A stretch of 64,000 bases of DNA from Mytilus californianus. Taxonomy: Eukaryota; Mollusca; Bivalvia; Mytilida; Mytilidae. The translations under genes and the position numbers were made by a program. The stretch is from contig NW_026262701.1 in NCBI RefSeq assembly GCF_021869535.1, positions 3,053,501 to 3,117,500 on the forward strand. Direction: 5' to 3'. The notes under the pieces are model-generated. The model had not been told where the DNA came from and did not search any database. It worked only from the letters and a program-made list of their open reading frames with translations. This document shows, one piece after another, positions 11,801-23,010 of this stretch (its first letter is position 1; each line of letters opens with the position of its first letter).

Positions 11801-14800
11801 TGGTATCTTTCGCCTCTCTTGGTATCTTTCGCCTCTCTTGGTATCTTTCACCTCTCTTGGTATCTTTCGCCTCTCTTGGTATCTTTCGCCTCTCTTGGTA
11901 TCTTTCGCCTCTCTTGGTATCTTTCACCTCTCTTGGTATCTTTCGCCTCTCTTTTATAAGTTTAATGTCATTGTGTTTTATGAGCATGTACATTATAGTT
12001 GGATTCAATTTTCATCAAATCTCTCAGGAAAAGATTATTTTCAAGTTTGCTGGGTAATAATTTAATATTCCTACAAATTAAGTAACAGTTTAAAGAAAAA
12101 ACACTTGTTCCGTTTTTCATTGCTTGTATTATGTAGTCAGTAAATTTCCTTTATTTTTCCACTTAATTCAGAATTTGTTCCTTAAGTTTTACAGCAGCCA
12201 CAAATAAACTTATTTCTTACTTGAATGTCTAACAACCTGCTGAAGTCAAGTTTGATAGAATTTAGGACCATCAAGAGATCCAGGCATCATCAGTCCTCTG
12301 ACAAACACTCTTACCTGAATGTCTAATAACCTGCTGAAGTCAGGTTTAAGCTAGAATATAATACCATCAATAGACCCCCGCATCATCAGTCCTCTGACAA
12401 ACACTCAAATCTAAGTCATGTCTTACCTGAATGTCTAACAACCTGCTGAAGTCAGGTTTAAGGTAGAATATAATACCATCAATAGATCCCGGCATCATCA
12501 GTCCTCTGACAAACAGTCAAATCTAAGTTATGTCTTACCTGAATGTCTAATAACCTGCTGAAGTCAGGTTTAAGGTAGAATATAATACCATCAAAAGATC
12601 CCGGCATCATCAGTCCTCTGACAAACAGTCAAATCTAAGTCATGTCTTACCTGAATGTCCAACAACCTGCTGAAGTCAGGTTTAAGGTAGAATATAATAC
12701 CATCAATAGATCCCGGCTTCATCAGTCCTCTGACAAACAGTCAAATCTAAGTTATGTCTTACCTGAATGTCTAATAACCTGCTGAAGTCAGGTTTAAGGT
12801 AGAATATAATACCATCAAAAGATCCCGGCATCATCAGTCCTCTGACAAACAGTCAAATCTAAGTCATGTCTTACCTGAATGTCTAATAACCTGCTGAAGT
12901 CAGGTTTAAGGTAGAATATAATACCATCAATAGATCCCGGCATCATCAGTCCTCTTACAAATACTATAGTCAATAGTACATATGGTAATATAGCTGTGAA
13001 ATACACAACCTAAGTTAAAGGAGAAATATTTACTCATTATTTACTAGTTATATCTAGTCTATTAGAGAAACCATCACAATGATCACACACAAGACATTCC
13101 GAATTTAAAGCAGTATAAAAATTTTTTATAAGGTTCAATCAAACAAGAATGTCATCAGTTTTTCTGAATATTCAAATAAGTTGTTATATTTATATAACTA
13201 TGCCCTTACTCATAATCCACTCTATACTAGTCGGCTATATGAAATAACTACTTTTTGGTATATCACATTATAAACGAGGAAGTTACAACCCAAAACTAAC
13301 ATTGTGTTCTGACAATATCTGCAAAATGTGCTGACTTAGGAGCCTCTAATATATACTATTATGGATAGATTTGTTTTACTCAACAGTAAGCCTTTTAAAA
13401 TAGATCCATTATATAACTAAAGTATGTCCTTTTTGATATTTTATGATAAAGTTGAAATTCGAGTTTAATTTTGGCAAAATTGAAACTGGCCCTTTACCAA
13501 TAAAAGACCTGAAATTGAATATTATCCAATCTGAATGGTAAGGATGGAGGTATGTCAATCAAATAAAATACCAACTTAATGTGAATGGTAAGGATGGAGG
13601 TATGTCAATCAAATAAAATACCAACTTAATGTGAATGGTAAGGATGGAGGTATGTCAATCAAATAAAATACCAACTTAATGTGAATGGTAAGGATGGAGG
13701 TTTGTCAATCAAATAAAATACCAACTTAATGTGAATGGTAAGGATGGAGGTATGTCAATCAAATAAAATACCAACTTAATGTGAATGGTAAGGATGGAGG
13801 TATGTCAATCAAATAAAATACCAACTTAATGTGAATGGTAAGGATGGAGGTATGTCAATCAAATAAAATACCAACTTAATGTGAATGGTAAGGATGGAGG
13901 TATGTCAAACAAATAAAATACCAACTTAATGTGAATGGTAATGATGGAGGTATGTCAATCAAATAAAATACCAACTTGTACATATTATTTTATTTCATTA
14001 TATGGATGTCATCCATTAAGATTAACTTAATCCAGAATGGGATCATTGTATCTAACTGATTGACAGCACAGAATAAGTATAATGTATAAAAATAAATCTC
14101 ACCTTTCCTACAGACTTAATTCCTTTCATTAAACAAAGAAACACAAGTATCCAGGCAACTAATAAACAAATAACTAAATGCCATTGGACGTTACCAGATT
14201 CTTCTATACCATTGGATATATGAAGCACATTATTTCTGTAATCAACAAAAACATATAAACACACTAGTTTTGAAAAGAATTTACTGTAAATTCAGAAATT
14301 ATCGCAATGTTTTTATTGATGTGAAAAAATGCAAAAGTATCAGATTCGCAAAAATAAAAACTTGCATTCAAAATATTCGTTGTGATAAAACTTTTGCAAT
14401 TGCATTCATTAGATTTCACATTTTTTCCAGTGGTTTATGATTCACAATATAAATATCTGTATTAACAGTATATTAAATATTGTAAATACATGTAAAAAAA
14501 ACTTTTATTATTCGAACCACAGAACTAATTTTTAGGCAAGTCATTCAAATTTATACATATACAGAAGAGATTAATGAAGCTGTAAAAAAAATATTTAATA
14601 TTTCCTGTCCTGAGTTTTATTCAAGATTTTCCCACCATGTTATAATATCTTATTGTAATTTTGTTCCAGAAAAGTTGAAATTACTGTTTACTCTGGATTC
14701 ATTATTATTCATGAGTTTCTTGAGTATAGAAGATCAAAATCAAGTTTCCATGAATACAAAATGTTCCTCAATCCATGAAAATATATGTATTCATTGTAAT

Positions 14801-17800
14801 CTGTCATACAATTTTTCAGGAATAAACATTAATTTTAGTCTTACTAATTTGAATCTTCAAATGTGGCGATCATATACATGTATTTTTCAAAATGAATCAC
14901 AGTCAATATAAGAACTTCTATCAAAAATATTTTTAGATAATTTCAATAAAACTACTACACTTGTTCTCAATATTAGGAAATAAAAGCTTTTACATTTAAA
15001 ATCCTGTGTTTCAATCATTATGAAGTCTGAGTTGATATTATTAAGCAAAGTTAGTGCCTAAAACAGCTTGAACTAAACATTCTATATAAGATTACATGGA
15101 GGCTATCATTGCTGTTTACATTTGTACTACCAATCGGAGCATGAAGATGATTGATTCAAATCATACAATATGGTCCAAAAAGATGTTTCTTATAGCTCAT
15201 TTTAGTTCTAGTGAGCTGTCATTTTGCTTTTCAGTTCCATATAACTATGATGCTAGTTTTTAAGCAAAGTCTCTTCAGAGTATTATAAAATCTGATCAAT
15301 AGAATCATAAAAAACATCTTAGACCCCACCATATTATATATATGTCTGACCAAAGCCAGAAGCCTGATATAAAGTGGCCATAACTGATTTCTGTTTATTG
15401 TCATAATATACATCAGGTCAATGGTTTTCTCTTCTGAATTGTTTCAAATTTGTCATCATTTGGCCTTTCATAATCTAATATGCAGTATCAGTGTTGCTTA
15501 TTGTTGAAGGCTGTACATTGACCGACAGTTGTTTACATCTTTTTCCTTTGGTCTTTAATGGATAGCTGTCTCATTGGCATTCATACCACAAATCTATTTT
15601 AATTTTTAACTACTTATAAAAATTACATTTCTGTTCTTATGTTAAACTTGTTGTTTCAATTAGGTAACCAGTAGTCATGTTTTTAATTAAGTAAAACTAT
15701 CAAAACAAGTGACATGCAATATACATGAGATAAATCAGTTTAAAATAATTCCAGAATAATCTCCCTTTGAAAATATATATATAAGGCTTACTGCCAAAAC
15801 TGTTTAGGAGCTGTCTGTAATTCAATATTTGATACATTACAAGTATATGTTCCATTCTCTTGTATATAGTTATGTCCCATGAAAACTTCAGAACAATTCA
15901 CGACCTGAAAATTATACAACATTCTAAGAGTTTCATATAAATTTGCATTTTACTCCTATCTACATGAAATAAACTGTTGACACAGAGATAAATCTCACCT
16001 GTGTAACATGTAAACAATGCACAAGTTTCAAATAGACCCAATCTGCTTAAAATACAGATACTGTGTCAACAATCTGCTTAAAATGACCCATTTTACTTTC
16101 TCTTTTACTGACCTTTAAGAATCCTCTGTTTTTGTTGTATTTATACATACCATTGAAATTTTGTAGGCATGAAAAGCTGATGTAATAATTACCAGAACAG
16201 AAAGTAGAAGGGAGTGTTCTCCTCCTAATTGAAGCTTAGACACACAATTTGTATTTCTATCAGATTGAAATGGACCACTACTGAAGGGAGATAACCTTGA
16301 CTTACATACAGTGCATTCCTCTTAAACTGACAACATAAACATTTACAACTGTTGATGACCAGGAAATAGATCTGCTGTGTCTTGCCTATACCACTTTGTC
16401 AAGGCGACACAAAAATGAAATGTGGGATTATGAGACTCAAAAAAATTTAAAAGACATTTTTATTGGTGAACATATTCAATGTTACTGATAGTTACTTCTA
16501 AGTATTTATAAATATACTGATATAGATATCATGCCTTCATAACCGTCTAATATTAGCCGCTGTACTTAATGTAAATTATAAAAGCAAAGCATGAACAATA
16601 TAGAATAAGATCTTGTGTTATTCACAAAGCAACTTTTTTAATAGAATTGAAATGCAGTAAATAAGATAAATGAAACATTTAAGGTGGTACCTAACACTAC
16701 AGGGAGATAACTCTGTAAAAATCAGCTAAACGTTTTAATTACGTTGTATTGTTAAGGAAATATTAAGCTTCTCAATGATCAAAATATGGGTTTGTCAAAC
16801 TGCTATATAACCAATGAAATTTTTCTGATAAAGTGGTTGGTTCAAATTTTTTGAAATTTTTATATTTTTGTCAAAGGGTCAGAGTAAACATTTTGTCAAA
16901 ATTTTATGAAAATTAAACGAGCCAAATTAATATTAGTCAAGGTGTTGGGTACCACCTTAAAAGTCAGTTGTCAAATTCTATGAGGGAATTCAATGTTTGC
17001 TCTACATAAGTTAAATAGACTTTAAGACAGAACTTACCAGTACATGTAATAATTTTAAAAGAACTCTTTTTTAATGTTATTTCTTGTTGCTACCTTAAAT
17101 TTTATGTGTTATAAAGGCATAACGCAAAGTGAACCATGTTTTTTTGTGTTTAAATCCAGTATGACATTAACTTACTGTTGTATTTGTTGAAAGTCTACTC
17201 AGAATACAACCAGCCTCATTCCAGCTCTGGTCACACAGTGACCACGGTAATGGATCTTTGAAAGAGTTGAAGAAATAATATATGATCCAGCACAACATCG
17301 TAATGTAATACCAACTCATTAAAGCTGAAACTGTTACCATTAAATATCCCAGACCTATTAAAATAAACAAAATAGTGTTATACCAATTCATTAAAGCTGA
17401 AACTGTTACTATTAAATATCCCAGACCTATTAAAATAAACAAAATAGTGTTATACCAATTCATTAAAGCTGAAAGTGGTACCATTAAATATTCCAGACCT
17501 ATTAAAATAAGCAAAATAGTGTTTCGATTCCATATATTTTTTTTCTTTAAAAATGATATGTTGTTGATATACTAATTTCAGTTTTAATGATGTTAAATAA
17601 TTATAGGGTCAAACTTCCTTTTTAAGTCATACATCATTCAAAGTGGTGGTGTAGGTAAAAAATACCACAAAATGTCAAAATAAACGTAATGTCATCGAAT
17701 TGTAAGCCGTAAAAGGTCGATTTTTGATGACTCTATGCCATTTAGGTTACAGATTGGTAAATACAACAAAAACAAAGTTGGTGACCCTATGATTATTTTA

Positions 17801-20800
17801 TATCAATCAAATGGAAATTTATTTATTAACAACATATTAGTTTTTAAGAAAAATCTATAGATTTGAAATTGGAGATTTTATGATTCTATGGCAGATTTAA
17901 GGTTAGGAAACTGATTTTATGTGCTTTCTATACAAATATTCACCTTATTTAAAATTGCATGTAAGTTCACTTACCTATTGATACAATTGTAATTTGAGTG
18001 TTAATCAGTTATATATCAAAAGCTATTTTTACAACTTCATATGGACTAACCTTTGAATAAGGGACACATATTCCATACAAAAAGGGAGCTAACTCCAGAG
18101 AACTGTCCGAGACATATTTCCAGATAAAACAATGGAAGCCCACAAAATATGATGAAGAAGAAAAATGGTATCAGGAAAGCACCTAAAATGAAACATAAAT
18201 ATTAAAATGTCTGCATTTATGTTGTTATAATAAATAATATATAAATAGAAATATCTGCACAAACTTTGTTCTAATATTAATAAAGTGCTTGACATGTGGT
18301 TTATCATGTTTATACACTAGTCTTTTGCTGAAAACTACATATTAACGTTTTGCTATTGGATTTCTGTGCCATTAAAAGGATATATACAATAGAATATTCT
18401 ACAATTAAGGTGATGTAAGCTTATCTCCCCCATTACTTTATTGATAAACAAGTAAGACAATCAAAGGATTGTCAGACAATGTTAGAAACTCTGTCAACGT
18501 ATATTTGTTCCGCCTAACGGAAGTTCCACTGGAAACTTTGTTATAAACAATGTCATAATATCTGTTCCTGTTGGAACAAATATTCTATATCATTTATTCC
18601 GTCAGGAACATTTACTGTAATATTTATTCCAGTGGAAATAATATTCCAGAATATTGTTTCCATTTGGAACTTACATTATGAAGGAACTTCTATTCCGTGA
18701 CAACTCCACCAAAAATTAAAAAAGAATGTGTCTGAGAACACAAATGCCCCAGCTCAAGCTTGCTTATAATATGTGAAAATACTTTTGGGATGGACAGAAG
18801 TATGGACAGATGGAATAAACTGCTTCGCTGAGCGCAGCTAGATACGCCCGCAGAGGTCCAACCCTGAACAGTTGGGGCAAAAATGGACACAATATTCAAG
18901 CTTGATTCAGGTCTGAATTTGGATTGTAATTAAATATTTGACATATTATAGGTTTCTGAATAAATGTAGTCAAAGAACTTGAAATTGGTTATATGAATTG
19001 AATTTATATTCAATTAAAGATTTCTTGCTGTTGTGCAATACTTAGTAAATCTGTTGTCAGACTATAAACAAATAAAGTTCAATAAATTCTCAATGTCATA
19101 TTAGAAATTTATGAAAATAAAAAGGGAGCTTACATCAATAGATATAAACAATTAACCAACGTTTCATGAGAATTGGTGACAGCATTTTTGAGTTATTGTC
19201 CGAACACTGGAAAATCACCCCTTTTTTAATGAATAAAACCCCATAACTCAGAAATGTAAAATGTATAATTTATAAAATTCTAAAGGGAGCTTACATCAAT
19301 ACATACAAACAATTCACCAAAGTTTCATAAGAATTGCTGAAAGCATTTTTGAGTTTTTGTCCGAAAACTGGAAAATCCCCCCTTTTTTTATGAATAAAAC
19401 CCTGTAACTCCGAAACGTAAAATCTAAAATTTATAAAAATCGAAAGGGAGCTCATGTCAATAGATATAAACAATTCACCACAATTTCTTGGAAGTTGGTG
19501 AAAGCATTCTTGACTTATTGTCCGAAAACTGGAAAATCCCCCTTTTTTTAATGAATAAAACCCCATAACTCGGAAACGTAAAATCTAAATTTTATAAAAA
19601 AAAGAAAGGGAGCTCACGTCAATAGATATAAACAATTCACCAAAGTTTTATGCAAATTGGTTAAAGCATTTTTGAGTTAATGTCCGACATGTTGATGACG
19701 GACAGACAGACGGACAACGGTATGCCATAATACGTCCCGTAAACGGGCGTATAAAAACGGATGGAAGGATGGACGCTCAAGGGTAACACTTAATGTTTGT
19801 ACTTTTTTAAAAGTTTGGTGTCTGTAGGTGGTGTTGTTTGTTGTCTAACATGTTTATTAATATAAAAAAATCAGAAAATGTGGTAGGATTGACAATGAGA
19901 CAATTTTTCACCACAGACCAAAATGAAGTACAAAGATGTAAGCGATATGTCTTATCATTTGTATGTATTATTTATTGATTAAATGGTTAAGACTAACCTC
20001 CTCCATTACGAACACACAAGTAAGGAAATCTAAGAATGTTAGATACTCCTACAGAATATCCTACAATGGATAAGATAAAATCAGCTTTTCTACTCCATGT
20101 TTCTCTCTTGTAACTACTCTCTGATGAGTCCATTTTTGAGTCTATTTTAGAGCTTTGCCTTTCGTAATCAAGCTCAGATTTATCTGATTGTAGTTCCATG
20201 ATCTCCTCTTCATCAATGTCACACTCACAGTTCCATTTCTTGTTAATCTGTAATTATATTGTAAAACAATGATTACAAAAATCAGTTTACAAAGTTTACA
20301 ATGCTTTGGCTTATAATATTTAAGTTGACCAGTCATCACATAAACCTTGTAATATTGTACATTGTTGTAAGTAACAACTACATATCTCACCTCCTTTCTA
20401 TCATTTATATCAATAACTTTCAATTTGTACGCAAATAAAACTGCTATAGTTTAATGATAAGCCAATTGGGAGAATTGGCTTCAGAGAAAATAAAAAAAAT
20501 ATCTGAAAAAAAAACCAACATTGGGAGCTTCCACTGAAAATGGATTTTTTAAAACCTTTTATTATTGTTAGTATAGTCATGTACATTGTATCACTATATA
20601 TTACTTTTTTGAATGTCCTTAGGTCACTGTAGGTAGTTAAAATCATTTAAGGAACAGGACTTTTGGAGGAAGATGTTCGTTTAAATCAAATGCTGTTTTT
20701 AAAGAAATTTCATCTTGAAAAACAAGATTTTGATTGATTGATTGATTGTTGGTTGCTTAACGTCCAGTGGCAAATATTTCATGCATATTCAGGACGATCA

Positions 20801-22336
20801 AGATTTTGAAGAATTTCATACAGGAATCTATAGAACCTGTGACTTTTGACTTTTGACCAGCTGACCATAAAATTCCATGGACAATTGCTAGGAGTTTTCT
20901 TTTTCCTACTCTGTGTGATTTCAACAATTTTTAAGTTTTATTAAAATCGGACAAGTGCAACTCAAGAAATCACCTAGAACAACCATTTCCATATTTTTAG
21001 CATCTGTGACCTTGACCTTTGACATATTTACCTTAAAATCCAACAAGATTTTCCCCCATCTATATTGTTCATCTATGCAAGTTTCATTTTAAAACAGTAA
21101 ACTGTCATAGGAAACTCAATTTATCATTTCCAACCAAATTTCTCGAGGCCAAAATATTTGAAAATCCAAAACTTATTAAAAAAATTCGTAAGGGTTCCGC
21201 GGAACCCAGTGTCTCGCCTACTTCTGCTGTTAATCGCAGGCTCAACAAAAATGAGGAAAAAAATTAATAAAAATATTCCTCTCTATACTATCTTTTGATT
21301 GTAAGTAGCTTCTGTCCAAGTTTGGTAAAAATCCAGGATGGTTTTTGAATCTAATAAATGTTTTTAAAACTTTAACTGCAGACTGTATGTAAAGTTAACT
21401 GGAAGAAAAACTAAGTCCATTTATAAGTAAAATACGGAAAAAATGGAACAAAATTTTATCAAAATTTCCTTCTTGATACTAGCTTTTGATCATAAACAAG
21501 CTTCTGTCCAAGTGTGGTACAAATCCAGGATAGTTTAAGAAAGTTGTTAAAATTTTAAAAACTTTAACCACAGAGTGAATGTAATGTTAACTGGCAGAAA
21601 AACTAAGTCCATTTATAAGTAAAATACGGAAAAAATGGAATTTTTTTTTACAAAATTTACCTCTGGATATTATCTTATGATCATAAACAAGCTTCTTTCC
21701 AAGTTTGGTAGAAATCCAGCATAGTTTAAGAAAGTTATTAAAATTTCAAAAACTTTAACCACAGAGTGAATGTAATGTTTCCTGGCAGAAAAACTAAGTC
21801 CATTTATAAGTAAAATACGGAAAAAATGGAATTTTTCTTTTTACTAAATTTACTTTTGAATATGATTTTATGATCATAAACAAGCTTCTGTCCAAGTTTG
21901 GTAGAAATCAAGGATAGTTTAAGAAAGTTATTAAAATTTCAAAAACTTTAACCACAGAGTGAATATTTGTGGACGCCGCCGACGACAACGACGACGACGC
22001 CGACGGAATGTAGGATCGCTATGTCTCGCTTTTTCGACAAAAGTCGAAAGCTCGACAAAAATAATGAGATTATAAACCAAAAAAGACAAAAAGTATAGCA
22101 CAAAGAGAAAAGAAGCGTTGTAAGATTAATTGAGTATTTTGAAATTATAATCAGCCCAAGTAAATAAAAATCAACCATGAAGATTTGGTGAAAGTGATGA
22201 AGACTGTGGGGTTTTTCTACACAAAAAATATGTTTACCTCTCCTGGTGACTTCCTCTGATTTTTTCTATCACGGACACCACAGGCAGAGATAAAAAATGA
22301 CTTGGTATTAACATTTTGAAAATTAAAGCCACCCAT
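5819..22336 (-). CDS. SLC6-family sodium/chloride-dependent transporter, 15 exons
   Basis: A 12-helix plasma-membrane symporter of the neurotransmitter:sodium symporter family, moving an amino acid or transmitter with Na+ and Cl-. Exons: 22336-22238, 20247-19998, 18182-18051, 17354-17176, 15904-15792, 14235-14103, 13009-12875, 11272-11169, 10653-10529, 9565-9453, 9108-8977, 8066-7967, 7556-7456, 6462-6295, 5974-5819. All have GT/AG borders, phases agree, and the sum is 2040 nt (679 residues plus stop). TM1 reads [16 protein letters not shown] then NGGGAF. TM1 has Gly where monoamine carriers have Asp. Other signatures are [62 protein letters not shown] and WGP after TM12. The second outer loop has paired Cys and NxS/T sites. 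The start is supported by an in-frame TAA 18 nt upstream. The substrate cannot be read. Confidence 0.95.
6491..6920. repeat. 39-bp minisatellite, about 11 copies
   Basis: The unit includes 'CACATGTGGTATTTTTATAA' followed by 'TCTTCATCATAATTATTTG'. Copies are nearly identical. It lies in the SLC6 intron and begins only about 28 bp from the acceptor of the exon at 6462. Because 39 is a multiple of three, long repetitive frames are open on both strands; these are not genes. Confidence 0.95.
8000..8697. repeat. 86-bp array copying SLC6 exon 12 acceptor, about 9 units
   Basis: Units start near 8001, 8087, 8173, 8258, 8344, 8430, 8516, 8600 and 8686. Each holds the first ~66 nt of exon 8066-7967 ([20 protein letters not shown]), its splice acceptor (CTTTCAG on the minus strand), and about 18 nt of intron. 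The copy nearest the intact exon is the functional one. The rest lie upstream in the intron as decoy acceptors followed by partial exon sequence that runs into the next unit. Confidence 0.95.
9764..10117. repeat. 39-bp minisatellite, 9 copies
   Basis: The unit is 'TGCTATAATCAACTCTTTCA' then 'CAAAATGATTGGTTTTGAT', with A/T and TA/TT variants between copies. It sits in the SLC6 intron between exons 10653-10529 and 9565-9453. It has the same 39-bp length as the unrelated array at 6491-6920. Open frames across it are repeat artefacts. Confidence 0.95.
10290..10450 (-). repeat. Copy of GATGTGGTATGATTGCC family, reversed
   Basis: The stretch from 'GGGGCCTTTTATAGCTTGC' through 'TTGCTCATTGTTAAAGGCC' to 'CTCATTGGAAATCATACCAC' is the reverse orientation of the abundant mytilid repeat seen more completely at 36600-36795. 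It lies within an SLC6 intron. Confidence 0.75.
11375..11551 (+). repeat. Dispersed repeat ending in TTGGTATCTTTC
   Basis: The sequence 'CCTTCCAGAGCACCTGTGG' to 'ATGAGTTTGAATATCCC' is a frequent mytilid repeat (from memory). It normally ends in a single 'TTGGTATCTTTCGCCTCTC' phrase. Here that last phrase has expanded into the array that follows. Confidence 0.65.
11552..11953. repeat. 19-bp minisatellite grown from a repeat terminus
   Basis: About 21 head-to-tail copies of TTGGTATCTTTCRCCTCTC, where the only common variation is A or G at one position. It follows the dispersed repeat 11375-11551 without a gap and ends with 'TTTATAAG'. It lies in the SLC6 intron between exons 13009-12875 and 11272-11169. 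Because 19 is not a multiple of three, all frames cycle; the long frames are artefacts. Confidence 0.95.
12217..12960. repeat. 112-bp array copying SLC6 exon 7 donor, 7 units
   Basis: Donor-containing units begin at 12217, 12311, 12423, 12535, 12647, 12759 and 12871; the first interval is shortened to 94 bp. Each carries about the last 85 nt of exon 13009-12875 (ending [11 protein letters not shown]) followed by a GTAAG donor and about 27 nt of intron. The intact exon is at the upstream end for the minus-strand gene. Six further exon-end/donor copies therefore follow it in the intron. Confidence 0.95.
13531..13976. repeat. 50-bp minisatellite, 9 copies
   Basis: The unit is 'AATGTGAATGGTAAGGATGG' then 'AGGTATGTCAATC' and 'AAATAAAATACCAACTT'. 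Copies are almost identical. It lies in the SLC6 intron between exons 14235-14103 and 13009-12875. No coding content is seen. Confidence 0.95.
15360..15590 (-). repeat. Diverged copy of GATGTGGTATGATTGCC family
   Basis: Contains 'CTCTTCTGAATTGTTTCAAA', 'GCTTATTGTTGAAGGC' and 'TCTCATTGGCATTCATACCAC', matching the reversed family end seen at 36600-36795. It lies within an SLC6 intron. Confidence 0.65.
16679..16960. mobile_element. TTAA-flanked MITE, 282 bp
   Basis: Both ends are TTAA followed by a terminal inverted repeat: AAGGTGGTACCTAACAC on the left, and the right end reads GTGTTGGGTACCACCTT. The interior has no ORF. TTAA at both ends is the target duplication used by piggyBac-type transposases, so this is probably a non-autonomous element of that kind. 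It lies in the SLC6 intron between exons 17354-17176 and 15904-15792. Confidence 0.8.
17305..17526. repeat. 72-bp array copying SLC6 exon 4 acceptor, 3 units
   Basis: Copies of 'AAAGCTGAAACTGTTACCAT' begin at about 17321, 17393 and 17465. Each unit holds the first ~50 nt of exon 17354-17176 ([13 protein letters not shown]), its acceptor (TTTAATAG on the minus strand) and a little intron. Because 72 is a multiple of three, the two extra copies stay in frame with the exon on the minus strand. Use of an upstream acceptor would insert 24 or 48 residues if no stop intervenes. Confidence 0.93.
18690..19755 (+). mobile_element. Pearl-like dispersed element with four 162-bp units
   Basis: The flank has 'GCTGAGCGCAGCTAGATACG' and 'CCCTGAACAGTTGGGGC'. 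The core has four units of about 162 bp starting near 19123, 19285, 19446 and 19608, each with 'GGGAGCTCAC'-type text, 'ATAGATATAAACAATTCACC' and 'GTCCGAAAACTGGAAAATC'. The end is 'CGTCCCGTAAACGGGCGTAT'. A core of ~160-bp tandem units between unique ends is the layout of bivalve pearl/Helitron-like non-autonomous elements (family knowledge). Assignment to them is an inference. Confidence 0.65.
19860..19935 (+). repeat. Fragment of GATGTGGTATGATTGCC family
   Basis: 'ATGTGGTAGGATTGACAATG', then 'AGACAA' and 'CCACAGACCAAAATGA', is a diverged piece of the abundant family. It lies close to exon 2 of the SLC6 gene. Confidence 0.6.
21180..22065 (+). mobile_element. Pearl-like dispersed element with ~191-bp units
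   Basis: Starts with the hairpin GGTTCCGCGGAACC and 'CAGTGTCTCGCC', and ends 'GCTATGTCTCGCTTTTTCGA' then 'CAAAAGTCGAAAGCTCG'. The core has 'AAGCTTCTGTCCAAGTTTGG' recurring near 21309, 21501, 21691 and 21884, a period of about 191 bp. Near the right end is a GC-rich GACGACGCC tract. It is the same family as 55105-56115 and 3229-3975. It lies in the first SLC6 intron, just downstream of exon 1. Confidence 0.75.
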
Positions 22337-22421
22337 GTTCGTTTGTTTATTTTAAAATGTGTTATCTCCCCTTCTACAACTATATACACAAGAACCGACG
22401 AAAAGCAAAACACCACAAAAC

Positions 22422-23010
22422 GGGTTACACTAATGTCCTGACAATGTCCTGACAATGTCCTGACAAAGTCCTGACGGATATGAAAATGCTAATTACGTTT
22501 TCATTATTTAAAGGATTTACTTTAAATTTGGAACCAAGCAAGATGACAACATTAATTTATTAAATAAAAGAAAAAAAATTAAAAAAAATATTTTTAAGAG
22601 TTAGAAAACTTGACCTGACCAACTTCGACTTTGAAATCACTAATGTCCTGACCGATATGAAACGGCTTAATACTTTTTTATTATTCACAGGATAGACTTC
22701 AAATTCGATATCAAGGAAGATTAAAACATTTAATCCAAAAATATAAGAAAAAAATGCAAAAAAAATAATTTTTAGAGTAAGAAAACTTGACCTGACCAAC
22801 TACGACTTTGCCGCGATTAATGTCCGGACCGATATAAAACTGCTAATTTCCTTTTTTTCTTTGGAAGGATTGACTTCAAATTTGACACCAGACAAGAAAG
22901 TAATATTGATTTAATACTTATTTGAAAAGAATTGGGAAAAAAATACTTTAAGGGTAAAAAAACTTGACCTGACCAACATCGACTTTGTCGTGACTAATGT
23001 CCTGACCGAT
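22422..23010. repeat. Left inverted end of the MULE with subterminal repeats
   Basis: After the terminal GGGTTACACTAATG come short reiterations of 'ACAATGTCCTG', then three units with 'CTTGACCTGACCAAC' at about 22610, 22788 and 22963 (periods 178 and 175 bp). Each unit ends near 'CTAATGTCCTGACCGATAT'. It is mirrored by the right end. The last unit encodes the C-terminal residues and stop of the transposase ORF. Confidence 0.9.

Noticed and set aside
11355-12065. 236-codon frame with [11 protein letters not shown] repeats
   Set aside because: Translation of the 19-bp array plus a dispersed repeat; all three frames and the opposite strand are open.
6491-13976. Regularly spaced repeats that could suggest CRISPR arrays
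   Set aside because: Units are head-to-tail with no variable spacers, and the setting is introns of an animal gene.
14675-14911. 78-codon plus-strand frame inside an SLC6 intron
   Set aside because: No recognised motif, no splice context and AT-driven composition; probably chance.
22560-22799. Frame with KSKLVRSSFLTLK, and its twin at 26219-26461
   Set aside because: Both are translations of the MULE subterminal repeats on opposite arms, not separate genes.
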